DNA from: Bugulina stolonifera
Lineage: Eukaryota; Bryozoa; Gymnolaemata; Cheilostomatida; Bugulidae
Direction: 5' to 3'
Length of the DNA stretch: 64,000 bases
Assembly: GCA_935421135.1 (NCBI GenBank)
Contig: OW285187.1
Coordinates: 7,440,001-7,504,000 of the forward strand
The notes beneath the pieces were generated by a model, which saw only the letters and a program-made list of their open reading frames with translations, had not been told where the DNA came from and made no database searches. The stretch's first letter is position 1. Each line of letters starts with the position of its first letter. Positions 14,401 to 26,530 of the stretch are shown one piece after another. Position numbers and translations under genes: made by a program.

Positions 14401-17400
14401 ATCTCTATCTTTAGATATTTCAATATTGTGTCAGCTGATTTCATTTAATTCTCCTTAATAGCATAGTTTGGAAAAAGTAGATAAGGAATGATACAAATAT
14501 TGTAATAGTAATTATATGTAGATAATTACAAAAGTGCAAAAATATTAAAATCTAAACTCTCCGCTCAATATTTATTGAGATAGTAGGCCCACATACCATG
14601 TACGTTTTTTAGTTGATAGTCATCTTCTGTAAAGTGCAAAGGGCATACTACAGCTGTCTTATTTGGAGTCCACAGTTTCCCCTTGCTCCCTGGTTCTTCT
14701 CTTTTTATGGCAATAACCCACTTTTTAGATAAGCTAGGATCATTTGGAAATCGTAGTCCATTTTGTTTAGTGCAGTTTGGCACAGCACACTGTGGCATGT
14801 TGCAGTAGACTAAAGCTAACTGACCATCTACATGTACATGTTGGTATTCTAGTTACTATTACTATTATTATTCTAGTCATCAATGTTCCCAGTTTTTAAT
14901 TAAAAACTCATCATATCATGTTCCCAGTAGTGGTTACTGTTCCCAATACAATAAACATGACCAGGTTGTTATTGATGGAAAATTCCACTGTTATGAAGAT
15001 GTTACGGCTGTGATACTGACATACATGACACTGCAATGGTTTGTTTACCTTTGCATGTTAGCTAATCACATATTAACTATTGCTAAACAGCCAATAATAA
15101 GTATTATTTGTTCAAAACTGCTTGGATTACACTGCGTTGCTATAGCAGAATACTGTTGCTTCCGGTGTGATCGTGGAAGCGCCCTCTAGAAGGGCAGATA
15201 ACTCCTGATACAACCCCATTGTGCTCCAGTGTATATGTGCATTCAAGTAGGATACTAGAACCATTATAACTACCTCATGACTAGGCAAGCATAGCAATCA
15301 CATGACTATGCTTCATACAACATCTGCCCATACTTGACTAATCAAATAACACGCATACACATCATCCACTAATACACTCTGTACACTGGCTACAACTGCA
15401 TGGCTAACACTGTAATGGTTTTTCTCCCGCCTTTGTTAGCTAGCAACAATCCATAATGACAATCAAAGTAATAACAATCATACCTTGTTATTTTATCATT
15501 GTTGCTCTCCACGGCATTTCTGCCAAGTGTAGATGTTTGTTAGCAGCTTCAGTTTGTAAGTGAATCACTCTACAGTCATGTTTTGCAATAGATAATGGTA
15601 GATTTACATGTTATACAAATAAGGTGTGTATATTATATCATTACTTTGTAATTCATTCCATCTGGTGACCCAGTTGTAACTGTTTTAAATATCTCACTAT
15701 TTCAGATAGCCAATGAAATAGCCGGTGATGTAGATGATGTGGACCCTGTGATTGACCATAACCCTGCATTTAAAGACCAGTTTGTCTACTTTGGTTCCAA
15801 AAAATATAAAAGCAAAAGGCGGCATATTAATAAAGAGGTGGATCCATACGAGTCATTTTGGAGGACTGGAGTCCTGGAGAACACCGGCACAGACAGGCAG
15901 AGGGTAAGTCTGTTGTATGCGAGTAGTATATCTGGTCATATGGGCGTGCCTGTAATATTTCCACCTACTAACAATCACCATGCAATGTTTCCAGCAGTTA
16001 CTGTCCATTGTCATGGTATTATTCCAGCTGATTGACTTTTTTCAATATTTACTACATTCCATTATATTTGCTGACAAAAGAACACTGCATTGTTTCTTTG
16101 TGAGACAAACTAGCCTGAGCAAGTCACTGGACTATTCTTATATTGAGCTCAAGTTGCCTAACAAAGAAAACTTTGTGACTGAGTAGTCTTTGTAAATATT
16201 TGCATTGTATGAGTTAATTAAATAGCTGGATTGTCATCAGCAAACACCATGAGTTACTATAAAACTGCCATTATAGTCACTGCCCATCCCATAAAATATA
16301 TTTCCTTGTCAAATACTGTTATGCACATTAAAGTGGTTAGATTTTACTCTAGTGTATTGCTGTATTAAGACTGGGAGAATCTCTCCTGTCAGTTACACAT
16401 GTCACAGTTGACTCAGTGCATTTGCAGGTTGTAGAGCAGCCACTGAGCCCCCCATCTGAGCAGCCCATGGAGAACACTCTCCCTCCTGATCTAATGCTCA
16501 ATGCATCAGAAGAGATAAATGATGTATTTGATGTGTTAGGTTGGTTGATATACACAAACTTCCTCTTGCACTGGATACCTGCTACTGCATAAAAGTCAAA
16601 TAATATCGTGCATAAGTATATTACATGTATGTATACCCACACCAATCGCAAATGATTGGATAGCAAGCTTAGAGCTTGAGAGTTCTAGCCCAAGTTCTAG
16701 TCAATAGCCCAAGTCTCAATCAATGGCTATGAGAGTCACCCAACCTAATATATGCATGTACATGTATATAGAATAACTCTGCTTCCTGCTATCAAGCTGT
16801 GTTACTCCAGTTTAGCATCATCAGACATTATGTAACAGAAGCTTATTCTAGAAAATTAATAGTCTCTGTTATGTAATAGTAGTTTATATGCCTGGCTAGA
16901 CTTTGCACGCCACTTATATGAAACTACATGTACTTTGTGAATAGCAATAAGTAATAGCATGTAATACCACATACATGTATATATAGACACAAGCACCGAG
17001 GCTACTCTGTGCAATAGGATATGTTGTATACTGCAGTATTAGCTGAGAAAATCTATAGTCTGTAGACTGTAATATATTGACTAGTTAGAATGGTCAGACA
17101 CCTTCAGTATTTGTATGTTATAGTGTACTAGGAGAGGTATATACCAGGTAGTTCACCACTGGTAATCCTCAACTGCAGTGACACTATATTCACTAATTTA
17201 CACCTAAGTCTATTTATAAAACATGTAGGTTCTCTTCTATCTGTCTGGTAACTTCTTTGTAATTCCAATAATTGGTAGAATATAGTTGGGTGGGTAGGTA
17301 GGTAGAGAAACGTCATGATAAGGTTACTTGTGCTACCTTTGTACAAGTAGGTATAGGGTGGTAGGTAAACACTAAACAGTATATACAGTGTGGGCACATT

Positions 17401-20400
17401 TAATTCAACCAAAAAATGATTTGCAAATTTCAATAGATTATTGTGCCTTGTGCATATTCATTGTATTGTATGCCCCAATCTGATTGATTCTTATTTTTAC
17501 AATATTGAATGCAACATATTGTTGTTAAATGAAGTGTAAACTGCGTAGATTAGATCCATGGAACAGGTCCTGTTGTATTGTTTGCCTATATGTTTAGTTG
17601 TATTTATATATGAACATTTTGTTTAGGTATATCTTCAAGTGAAAGACAAGGTACTGCTTATGGCAGTGATGATGTCGTCACGGAGGAATGGCCTGACCTT
17701 ATGAACTATGTTATAAATGCTGACTCAGATATACTAACAGGGGGTTCGTGTAGTCATGACACTGATGCTGCACACCCAACCGACTGTGATGGGGATACAC
17801 AAACAGTTGAACATGTATGTGGTGCTAATGTTGATGGTGTTATAGCCAGTGGGAAAGCTATAATAGATGGTTTAGATGAGTTACTTCAAGGTATAACTAT
17901 GGAGGAAGTGTCTGAACTGATAGTAGCTCTAGATGTAGGTAAAGGATTGAATATGGACCGAAGCAGTGCTGGCCAAGTGTCCTATAATGCAGCCAATGAG
18001 GTGATTAGTTTACTTATAAACCTGCTATGTAGTTCTATATCTTCAGAGATAGGAGATTTACTAGCTTATAGATCCACGTTATCATACATCTCTAGAATAA
18101 TATTTGTGCTAATATAATGATTGCTTAGTTGCTATACATGTCCTGTAAATATTAATAACAATGTTTTGCTAGTATCATTGATTAGCTATAATATTATTAT
18201 TGAATAGCAGTGAGCACACTGCAAATAATGATTATATATATATAAGATCAGCCAGAGTATACACTATATCGTTCTATAGTTACAGTATAACAGCATATTG
18301 TTGTCAGAAACCAATGACTACATGTATTGCTGTACTGTATGCTGAATGTGGGCACAAAATGTCATGCTGTTTTAGTTACTGATGTTATTATGGAGATGGA
18401 CTATTATACAGTATTGCTTTATTCAGTATACTTTATGTATGTATAGAAAACTAATCTCCTAGAGGAATGGGTGGTTAATTAAATACCTCACCTTGTTTGC
18501 TAATGAAGTGTCCAGCTCATTTCTACAACCAATATCAAAATGTAATAAATGATTGACATTGTTTGGATATATATATGAGTTATACTACATTTGTCTCTGG
18601 TTCCATTTGTAGAAAAATACAGAGGGAGACAATTGTGAGGAACATAGTGTAAAGAGTCTTTCAACCTTAGCTAAACAAGTGTGTAGTGCTAATAACATAC
18701 CAGTGACTGCTGTCTCTGACACAGCAGATGGTTCGCAGACCTTTTCCCAACAAAGCCATGCCAGCAACATGTCAATAGACATCACAGATGCAGACATCTT
18801 ATCATCTGACAAAAATATAAACTTGGACTTACTGAACGCACTGAGTGTAACACCCCCAAAGCCAATCCGTCCAGACTCACTGCCCACTAGTAAATCGTCA
18901 CCCCACCAGGTGGAGCTACAGATCCCATCAGAGATATCGCCTGTCAAGACTGAGTCAACCAGCTCGCGTTCTCCAGTGGTTGTGCCAGTCACCATGTACT
19001 GGAACACCTTTCCGGCACTTCTGCTCGATGGTGTCAAGTATGTTAGGTTGATAGATATATCACGGCAAGCGCTACCATCAAAGGAAACTGGTGAGTATAC
19101 ACACACATACAATTGTATGGAGTAGAGCCATGTTACTAAATCAATACTTTGTCTCACAGAGTATGCCAACCATTTCATACAGGAGTATAATAAATCTAGG
19201 TATATAAACTTGTATGCCTGAACTGGTAGACACAGTACGTTATTACATACCCCAGCATTTCATGGTATGTGTACCTGCCTTAGGTTTGCTGAAGAAGCGT
19301 GCACAGGCACTGGGCTATGATGTTACTAACTGTACTGACCTGCAGAGAAATCTCCTTGTGAGGTACGCCTACGCCTGTCAGTCTCGTTCCACTCTCATGG
19401 TGACCGAGGCTTGTGCTGCCAAGGTCATCGCTTCCTATATGGAAAAAAGTGAGATTGAAGAGCTTTCCAAAGCACCTGAACTGCCTAGTCAGCAATTACC
19501 ATCCAAAGTCACATCAACCACAACCACTAATGTGAGGGCACCTGCAGAACCAGTCACTCTGATGCCTCAAGTTTTAATTGAACATAAACCACTTCAACAG
19601 TCCAGGTGGGTGACCTTGATACACTGTTAGTAGGAGCTATCATTGCATTCCTGTATATACGTAGGCAGGTACATTATAATAGATGTTATATCCATGTGTA
19701 TTTTTATACTGTAGCAGCATATATAGCCTATCATTCCATTTAGTTACCTTACTGGCAGCATTGCTATTCCTTACCTATTACTAGCAATGCTACAGCACTA
19801 GGTAAGCATTTGTACTTTCTAGCATCTAGTAAGTAAGCTCAACGGATAACAAAGCAGTCTTGTGGTTACTAATGGCTGTTGAGTATAGATGCCATGCAGG
19901 CAGCAGTAGTACTTACAGCTAATGTACTTTCTTGTGGTTTCCTCAGTCAGTAAATAGCAGATGCCTGATGATTATCATTTTATGCTACTTTATTTCTTTA
20001 ATCAATAATAAACCAGGCTACTTCCTGTCAGCCTGTGCAGGCTGACCCTGACTCTGACATGGTAATCTGTTGATGTATTTCAGTCACACTAATAGCAAGT
20101 CACCCACAGCAGCACTTGAACCTGTAGTACCTGAGAGATCATCCAGGTTGAGACAGATTAAGAGCTCCTACAGAAGATTTCTTAGCCTGGGTTCTACACC
20201 TAGCACCGCTAACACCACCAACAGCAACACAACTACTGTGGGTAGGTTGGCAGTAAGGCTATAATATACAGTTAGGAAAATATGCTGGGAGTTGATACCA
20301 TGGTGTAGACTGTAGACACAGAATCCCACAATGATATAACAATGATACATTAGCCTGCTCTATTAGTCCATCAGGTGATATAATATATTGACATACACTT

Positions 20401-23400
20401 GTACCTAGAACCACTAATAGCCTAGTTCTAAATTGCTACTAGTAACTATGCTAACCAATGCCGATAATGTATAGAATGTAGGTCAGTATATACATGTGCA
20501 GTGTAAGTAGGCTGTAGTAGTTGCTATACTACACCCAGTATTGGTACATACACTGTACATAATGTTTACAACGTATACACTAGATCTAATACTACAGCTA
20601 CAGCGTAGGCTAGATTACAGTGCTGTCGAGGGAGCTAATCAGATCTTATCAATATTTATAACATTGTGGTCTTTATACCCATATATCTGCTACACTGCTT
20701 ACTGTATACATAGTAGATAAAGTGTATATAAGAAATCAGTGCCAGCTACACCACTGCCATTCAACTACACTACACACTAGACTAATAGGACTACACACTG
20801 AGTAGTGCTATCATCTCTTTGTTTGACATTTGAGAGAGAGATAAATTGTCTACATACAGGGCCCATTCACTAACAACGTATTTTACTCAATAGTGATGAA
20901 ATCGGGTGTTTTGACATAAATCCTGGGTAGATTAATTGCGTTGTAACTTTTTGACAGTATTTACTATTTACTCATAGTTAACTATAAGTGGATGCTTCCA
21001 CCACCACTAGTACTTTGTGTATAATAATCATAGAGTGCATCACTGACATCTGTGTGCTATAGGATGTGTACACTGAATGTATGAAGTGGTGTTTATTTTC
21101 CTTGTACATGGAGATTAGGTGTGGTTTTCATAGAACTAGCTTTCCATGTATAATATGCATGTACTGTAATACAATAGGATATTCCTTGGTTCAGTAAACT
21201 CTAGAAGATAGGATATTATGAATAGCCCCATTTATGAAATACCTGAATTGTTACTTGTCAACCTCCATCCAATATTCATTACCCCAGTTCCTATTAGAGT
21301 ATCCTCAGCTGTAGCAGCTATGGCTATTAGCTATATTATCTACCATAGCAATACCATAACACAAAACATAGCACGATTTTAGTATGTAATCTAATGTGTA
21401 GTAATATTATAATCATAGATACAGATACTGATACTACAAACTATCTATTTTGGTATTATGTAAATGACAATGTTACTGCCAACACAGTTCAATAGGATAA
21501 AGACTGGACTTTGTACTTCAGTTTCCTCCCGATATACCCTTGTAATATTCATTGAATATTGCTGGTATATTACTATTATATTATCCCTTATAAATATGTA
21601 GTAAATAGCAACTGATTGTAATACTGCGATAGTGAAGGTTGCATAATATGCACCAGTTAGGGTGGGTGCCTAGACCTGCCCTTGGCAGTATTATTCAGAT
21701 TGTTGGATAATACGGCTCAACTGGTTATATAACTTGAGTGTTTTGTACGTAGCACTGCTGCTGCTAAAGGTCACGTTGTAGAGCATTGTATGAATAGTTG
21801 TAGGCTATTTATGTTATCATCAAGCTGCATATATTTCTATAAGCACTATAAAGTGTAGACAGATGCATCCAAGCTACATGATGCATGTGTGAAACTAACT
21901 TTTACTGACCTTTACAGCTACTGATATAAGTGGGTGTACAGAAGAGAATGCCAGCGACCGAGGCTATCACTCCGACCAATCACCAGACAGTCTCAATGAG
22001 AGGCCAGTCAATGCAAAGAAAGCGAAGAGAAGCCGAGATGGTAAATTTAGCAAAAAGGGTAGCAAGCCATCAGCCCGAAGAAGTCTCTCAACTTCAGAAG
22101 ATGGTAGGCCTGCTTTATATAACCAGACATTATTAGTTTGTATCATGACCGTGTGTTTTCTGCCTGCCTATCAGCCACATCTTAATACCCCTCCACCTCC
22201 ATGTCTAACTGTCACCTTGCACATAGCATTACGCATACATAGACAATGCCAATAATTCAGCATAGGAAGATTTATTGTGAGCTGACGACAAAGTCATATA
22301 AAGTGCAAGCGTGTCCCCTGAGTTCTAGTATTAGACAACCTCTCCTTTTCTTTCCTACACTCACGTCAATCTGCCAGTGCAGACTCATTAGCTTGAAGGA
22401 GAGAATGATGGGTTTCCACCAACCTAGTAAATTAGATTATATGCCACTGCAAGACTAGTTGTGCTAATAATGTAGTATAGTTTTTAAATACAAGATACCA
22501 AGGCTCAAGTCTTATGTGTTGAATAGATAGTCAGTGTGATCAAAGCCTACTGTCACTGTATATACACATACATGATATATTATTTAGCAGTTGCTACTAA
22601 AGAAGCAGATGTTGGTGAGGAGGAGAGCAAAGACGAGGATGTGCTGAAGGTGGAACTGGCAGGTGTTGTCAAGCTGGAACCAGTAATCAGTATCGATAAA
22701 ACTGCAGACAGCACACAGCTGGGGTCTCTCAATAACAACTCTATATCACATGACGATTCCTCATTAGCAGACGAACTAACAGTAGATGATGATTCTGTCG
22801 ATATGATGTCACCTTCCCCTCCTCCAGATGATATCATACCCAACTCCGAGTCTATGGTGAGCAACACTCTATGAAACTTCTACTATCAGGTGCAAGTTGT
22901 CTTATAAATTACACATCTATAATTTAAGTTGCAACAATGTGACGTGCAACGTGTGCATGTGTGGTTATTTTTCTTTCTTTGAGAGACAGCTTGTAAATGA
23001 ACATGTACATTTATCCGTGGTCCATCAGTCACCTCTTATAGAATAATCTGTGTTATCTTACCAAAAGATAATAAGCACATCACGACCAAATCAGTCAATG
23101 ACCAGGATTTAACTCCAAACCCACTTCCACCAAGTTAATCTTGATATCCCACACCCTATAGAGTGCAAGTATCTTTCTTTTTTTTTCTAGGCAAAGGGTT
23201 CACTATCTGCCTCCATGTTGCCTTTGACAAACAGCACGGAAGTAGTACATATCCGCCATATTGACCTGGTGGCTCGTCGCAATGGTACAGCGCTCTCCCA
23301 GGATGGTGACTTATATATGCAGTTCTTCACTTCGCTGCACTCACCGTGTATCCGCTGTTGTACCTGCAGTCAGTACTACACTCTCAAAGCATTTACTAAA

Positions 23401-23897
23401 CATCAGCATCATAACGATAAGGTTGGTCTCCTATCCCCCTTATTCAAACTATGTACTATGAGATTACTGGACCTGTTATGGGAACACAACTCCAACTCTC
23501 TGTGTACGTTACATTCCTACACTGTATGTTGCAGCTGGTTCCAGTCAAAGTGAGACAAAGGATAGAATCAACTGGTCTATCTGCTGACTCGGATTCTTGG
23601 CAAATATTTAAAAAGAAGAAGCAATTATTTGAAACAACTCGGACACCTCTTCAGAGACTTTCCAAACCAGATACTAACCCTATTACTAGGCATATAAATA
23701 CAACTGACGCTGCTGCTACTACTGGGAACCGAATTGCTACTCCAGAACTTGGAAAAAGAATTCCTAAGCAAAAAAAATATAATCCAGATGAAGTGTATTA
23801 CACTAACCCCTGTATATTAAGCACAACGCGGAAAAGAAAAGCTGAATCCACTTTAAATGGTGATCATATTGGCTTGAAAAAAAGAGTGGAACGTTGA
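8476..23897 (+). CDS. SKI/SNO/DAC-like nuclear protein, 1289 aa, hosting a transposon in intron 2
   Basis: Twelve exons with agreeing phases: 8476-8564, 8942-10100, 15706-15903, 16428-16539, 17627-17934, 18613-19090, 19284-19605, 20084-20241, 21918-22103, 22591-22856, 23191-23421, 23535-23897 (3870 nt). Much of the protein is acidic, Ser/Thr-rich and probably disordered, with a Lys/Arg-rich coiled segment late in exon 2. Residues about 748-840 resemble the SKI/SNO/DAC fold: a PALLLDGVKYVRLIDI strand-helix, then a CTDLQ to LMVTEACAAKVIASY segment that parallels the LITKTDAERL end of SKI. Residues about 1120-1169 resemble the SKI SMAD4-binding module: SPCIRCCTC (C1145, C1148, C1151) followed by KHQHH. 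The C-terminus is basic (TRKRK, LKKRVER). I infer a chromatin or transcription cofactor. I do not recognise a named orthologue, and the two modules lie farther apart than in SKI. The exon 6-7 join skips a possible 41-nt exon at 19162-19202 that breaks phase. Confidence 0.75.
10413..10470 (+). repeat. Left terminal inverted repeat of the ISL2EU element
   Basis: It begins GGGGTTGTAT and ends GATCACACCGGAAG, matching the right end at 15160-15217 in inverted orientation. The outer and inner blocks are conserved and the centre is diverged. It lies about 100 bases upstream of the SAP-YqaJ start codon, so it may also serve as that gene's promoter region. Confidence 0.85.
10573..12796 (+). CDS. ISL2EU companion protein: SAP + SWIM zinc finger + YqaJ-like nuclease
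   Basis: Two exons, 10573-10676 and 11395-12796, phase 2, encode 501 residues. Residues about 8-36 form a SAP DNA-binding motif (SLQELKSLLHSRGIKSTGKK). A SWIM zinc finger follows, with C149-x-C151 and C161-x-H163. From about residue 305 comes a YqaJ/lambda-exonuclease domain: an RITSSHFG motif, E355, then SPDGL (D389) and EIKCP (E399, K401), then YYYQVQGQL. These match the PD-(D/E)XK catalytic pattern with no key residue missing. In ISL2EU transposons a YqaJ protein accompanies the transposase, and its step in transposition is not settled. Here it runs toward the transposase gene on the opposite strand, with about 210 bases between their stop codons. Confidence 0.9.
13005..14798 (-). CDS. ISL2EU transposase: THAP finger + DDE_4 domain
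   Basis: Two exons on the minus strand, 14798-14597 and 14206-13005 (phase 1), encode 467 residues. The first encodes a THAP zinc finger: MPQCAVPNC at the N-terminus, a KKW tryptophan, and VVCPLHF as the C-x2-H pair. The second holds a basic linker (KRTRKRVL), an acidic region, a helix-turn-helix (LSILFGVSVRSISNIF) and an RNase-H-like DDE_4 catalytic core. I place the acidic triad at D299 (VIIDGTECP), D374 (MSDKGF) and E421 (HIERIIG). The frame is intact from start to stop. The THAP finger probably recognises element ends and the DDE core probably cuts and joins DNA, by analogy with related families. The 390-base intron is stop-rich with clear splice sites. Confidence 0.92.
15160..15217 (-). 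repeat. Right terminal inverted repeat of the ISL2EU element
   Basis: Inverted partner of 10413-10470. It begins on the inner side with CTTCCGGTGTGATC and ends ATACAACCCC, followed by the flanking AT dinucleotide. The transposase start codon lies about 360 bases inward. Confidence 0.85.
20242..21917 (+). other. Large intron 8 of the SKI-like gene
   Basis: About 1.7 kb of AT-rich sequence between the GTAGGT donor and the TTTACAG acceptor. Frames are short. No transposon ends, RNA gene or conserved motif stands out. Confidence 0.5.
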
Positions 23898-25979
23898 CTT
23901 TTCCCTAACAACATGACTGTAATGGTATGCCTTTTTAGTTTACTTTTTTGTTTTGTAGTATCAATAATTACCTCATACTTGTTTTCCTTTTTTTTCCAAT
24001 TGGTGATATAATATGTACATGTTATGGCATTAATGCAACTCAAACAGACTTTTGCTGCATTATTACTTTGCATCAAGCAAAAAAATACACACACACAACA
24101 TACAACAATATTATAATAATGTTCTTCTTCAGTCTATTGTTGGCTAGAAAACACTGCCATCCATAAAGTACAGTGTATGTGGTGTAGTGTATAGTCATAC
24201 TGTATAGGCCTACCATAACCATGGTCATCTATTCCTCATAGACATTGAACCAATGACTATTTTTCTCTCAGCTAGACAAGGAACTACAGCTAAAACTGGT
24301 GTTTCCAAATTTAGTATAGGAGGCTCAAAAAACAAAACCTCTCCAGTTATTGCTAGTGTAACTGATAGATGTTCGTAGCCTTCTGTGTTCATTTCAGGTA
24401 GAGAGCCTAATGGCTCTGTTGTTTTTGAGTGACCATCCATAAACTAAATTCAAACTTGGGGCTTTCAAAATGTTGTATGGTGCTGTTTCCTATCTGATTT
24501 GCTTACCTGTTTTGTTGGTGGTCAAGATATGGAGTTATCCTCTAATTGCATGTAAATGTTGCGATATTGTCACTGTACCATCCTCTCCTACAGGTAGGAG
24601 AGGTGTTTGGGTATGGAACCATGGGCACTAATAAGCTACTGATCAGAATTTTGAAGTTGTCCTTTCCTAATTTATCTTCCTCTTCTTTTTTGGGAGAAAA
24701 AGAGATTTGACATTCCATATAATGCACATGTATTTCATCAAATTTTGAAGCCCTACTTTTGTTCACTCTTCAGATTAGGAAATCGCCAACTGACCTTCAG
24801 GTTGGGACTCACTAACTGGGTCCAAGTCATATAGAGTTGACTTGACTTGCCAAGTCACAAGTCAGCTTGACTTGTACTTGCCAACTTGACTTGGACTTGC
24901 ACATCAATGTGAGTTGACCTGGAAGCCTGAATGACTTGTGACTTGAACTTGGCTGGTCTACCAAATCAATGTGGGGGATACACATTGACAAATTTTGTGC
25001 ACTGTATAGCCAACATGGAAAACAGGTCTCAATTGTCTACCTAATACCTATTTATCACTTTTGTTTCATCAGTGCTGCTATTAGGGTTGGGTATGAGGGT
25101 ACACAACACAGGTAACACTTGCACTGTATGTGCTTGAGACTATGTAGTTTAGAATTGCAGGGGTGGTCAGTGGGCACTCTGTATCATGTGCTGACTGTTT
25201 ATATGCAATGTAACACTGTATCACTGTTACTGTTGAAAGGTAATTAGGTACATGAAGTGTATATAAAAGTTTTAGGGTTGTCTTTCCTTGTAAAGTAACA
25301 CAGCGTAAAGTTTTCAAGTTAAATTTGACTTGTATTGTTTGGTAATTGGCCCCTAGCTGTACACAAAGCCTTTCATTGGTTCTAAAGTCTTTCACTGAGA
25401 GATTTTAATTGGCTCGTTAAAACTTTGAACGTGAAAACTTCCCACGTGCTACCAATAATTGCAAAATCTGCTAAAAATTATTTCCACTGGAAAAGCAAAG
25501 ATATCTTTGGCAAAATACGCTCTGTTCTTTGGGTGTAGCATGCCTGTTCACACAGTAACTTTATAGGCATTGATTTTGTCTTTCCTGCAAGCCATCAACA
25601 AGTTCTTGGCCTCTCGTTTTGCAGGGGAAGTCCTCATTTTCAGTTTTGGTTTAGTTTTCATTCTGGTATTTACTATAACTATTTAGTAATTTTATTTTAA
25701 ATTAAATTTGAATTAAAGTATAATATTTTTGTATTATGTTAAGTGACATTGTAATTAAAATTTTTATTGTTCTAAGGCTGACGTTGTTATATTATTTTTA
25801 TGTAAGCCTACTAACAAGTAGGCTATATCATGAGTTCTACAATGATTCACTTACATAACATTTGTCGGCTCGAGCTGCTACGCCTACTCTACTGCTGCCC
25901 TGTTTGATGCAGTAATGGAGAAATTTGGATCGCCTTATAGCTATAATCTCCTTGATTGTAGTTGGGAATGAAGGCAGTC
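23898..25979. other. Intergenic region with ACTTG-rich degenerate repeat
   Basis: Sequence after the SKI-like stop codon. Two short minus-strand frames (24225-24440 and 24542-24766) have no recognisable domain. Around 24830-24965 the pair CAAGTC/GACTTG recurs many times with small spacers, a degenerate short tandem repeat. A copy of the GAAGTTGTCCT motif seen elsewhere in the window occurs near 24653. No gene can be supported. Confidence 0.5.
24830..24965. repeat. Degenerate GACTTG/CAAGTC short repeat
   Basis: The hexamer GACTTG and its complement CAAGTC recur about ten times over 135 bases with variable 3-6 base spacers. Both orientations occur, so single-strand foldback is possible. No coding potential is visible. 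Confidence 0.7.
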
Positions 25980-26530
25980 ATGCTAGGGCCACACTGACGC
26001 GATTTTTTGTGCGAATAGCGAATTTTGGCCAAAGGCGAATTCGCAAATTATAATCGAACGTGCCACACTGCAAAAGCTATAAGCGAATTCGCATTGATTT
26101 CACCCAATGAGGGATCAAAAATTATTATCCCCGGTCATGTTTCTCATTCACTGCAGAACTAGAACTTCGAAAAATGTAAAATAGAATTATAATTAAAATA
26201 GAATAATTATTTTATTCTTACTTTTATTCGTTTTACACAATTCTTGCAAACGGAAGTAGTCATTTTATTCATCAGTTAAAATAAAAATTTCAATATAATA
26301 ATTTAAACTCATGATTGATTGAAAATCCGTGGCTCTGAACACGTGACAGTAACGTGACAAGTAAAAATTGGCCAATCACAAGTTAGCGAGTTGCGAATTA
26401 GCTGATTGAGATCAGCGAGTGCGAAATCGCTAATTTTGCGCGAATTCGCACAAAACTTGCGATTTGCGAATTCGCCTTTGGCCAAAATTCGCTATTCGCA
26501 CAAAAAACCGCGTCAGTGTGGCCCTAGCAT
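25980..26530. mobile_element. Non-autonomous TIR element (MITE), 551 bp
   Basis: About 69 bases at each end are inverted copies with one mismatch. They begin ATGCTAGGGCCACACTGACG, and the right copy ends at 26530. The interior is AT-rich and non-coding, and carries extra GCGAATTCGC-like subterminal copies near both ends. The outer limit is uncertain because the symmetry includes ATGCTA/TAGCAT; a 2-bp TA target duplication with GGGCC termini is one reading. Superfamily is unassigned. The close arm identity suggests a fairly young insertion. Confidence 0.85.

Larger units (their letters stand above)
10413..15217. mobile_element. ISL2EU-type DNA transposon, apparently complete, 4.8 kb
   Basis: Terminal inverted repeats of about 58 bp bound the element (left 10413-10470, right 15160-15217). 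Both start GGGGTTGTAT, share a GGAGTT-type block and a GCCC block, and finish at GATCACACCGGAAG; the middle has drifted. Each end is flanked by AT (10411-10412 and 15218-15219), read as a 2-bp target duplication. The inverted match runs two bases farther out (CA/TG), so the exact edge is slightly open. Inside are two convergent genes, a SAP-SWIM-YqaJ protein and a THAP-DDE transposase, the two-gene set known for ISL2EU elements. It lies in a phase-0 intron of the SKI-like gene and leaves its splice sites untouched. Both frames are free of stops, so recent arrival or continued selection is likely. Confidence 0.88.

Noticed and set aside
16349..17433. Minus-strand frames at 16349-16666 and 17128-17433
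   Set aside because: They lie across exons or introns of the plus-strand SKI-like gene and show no domain or splice support.
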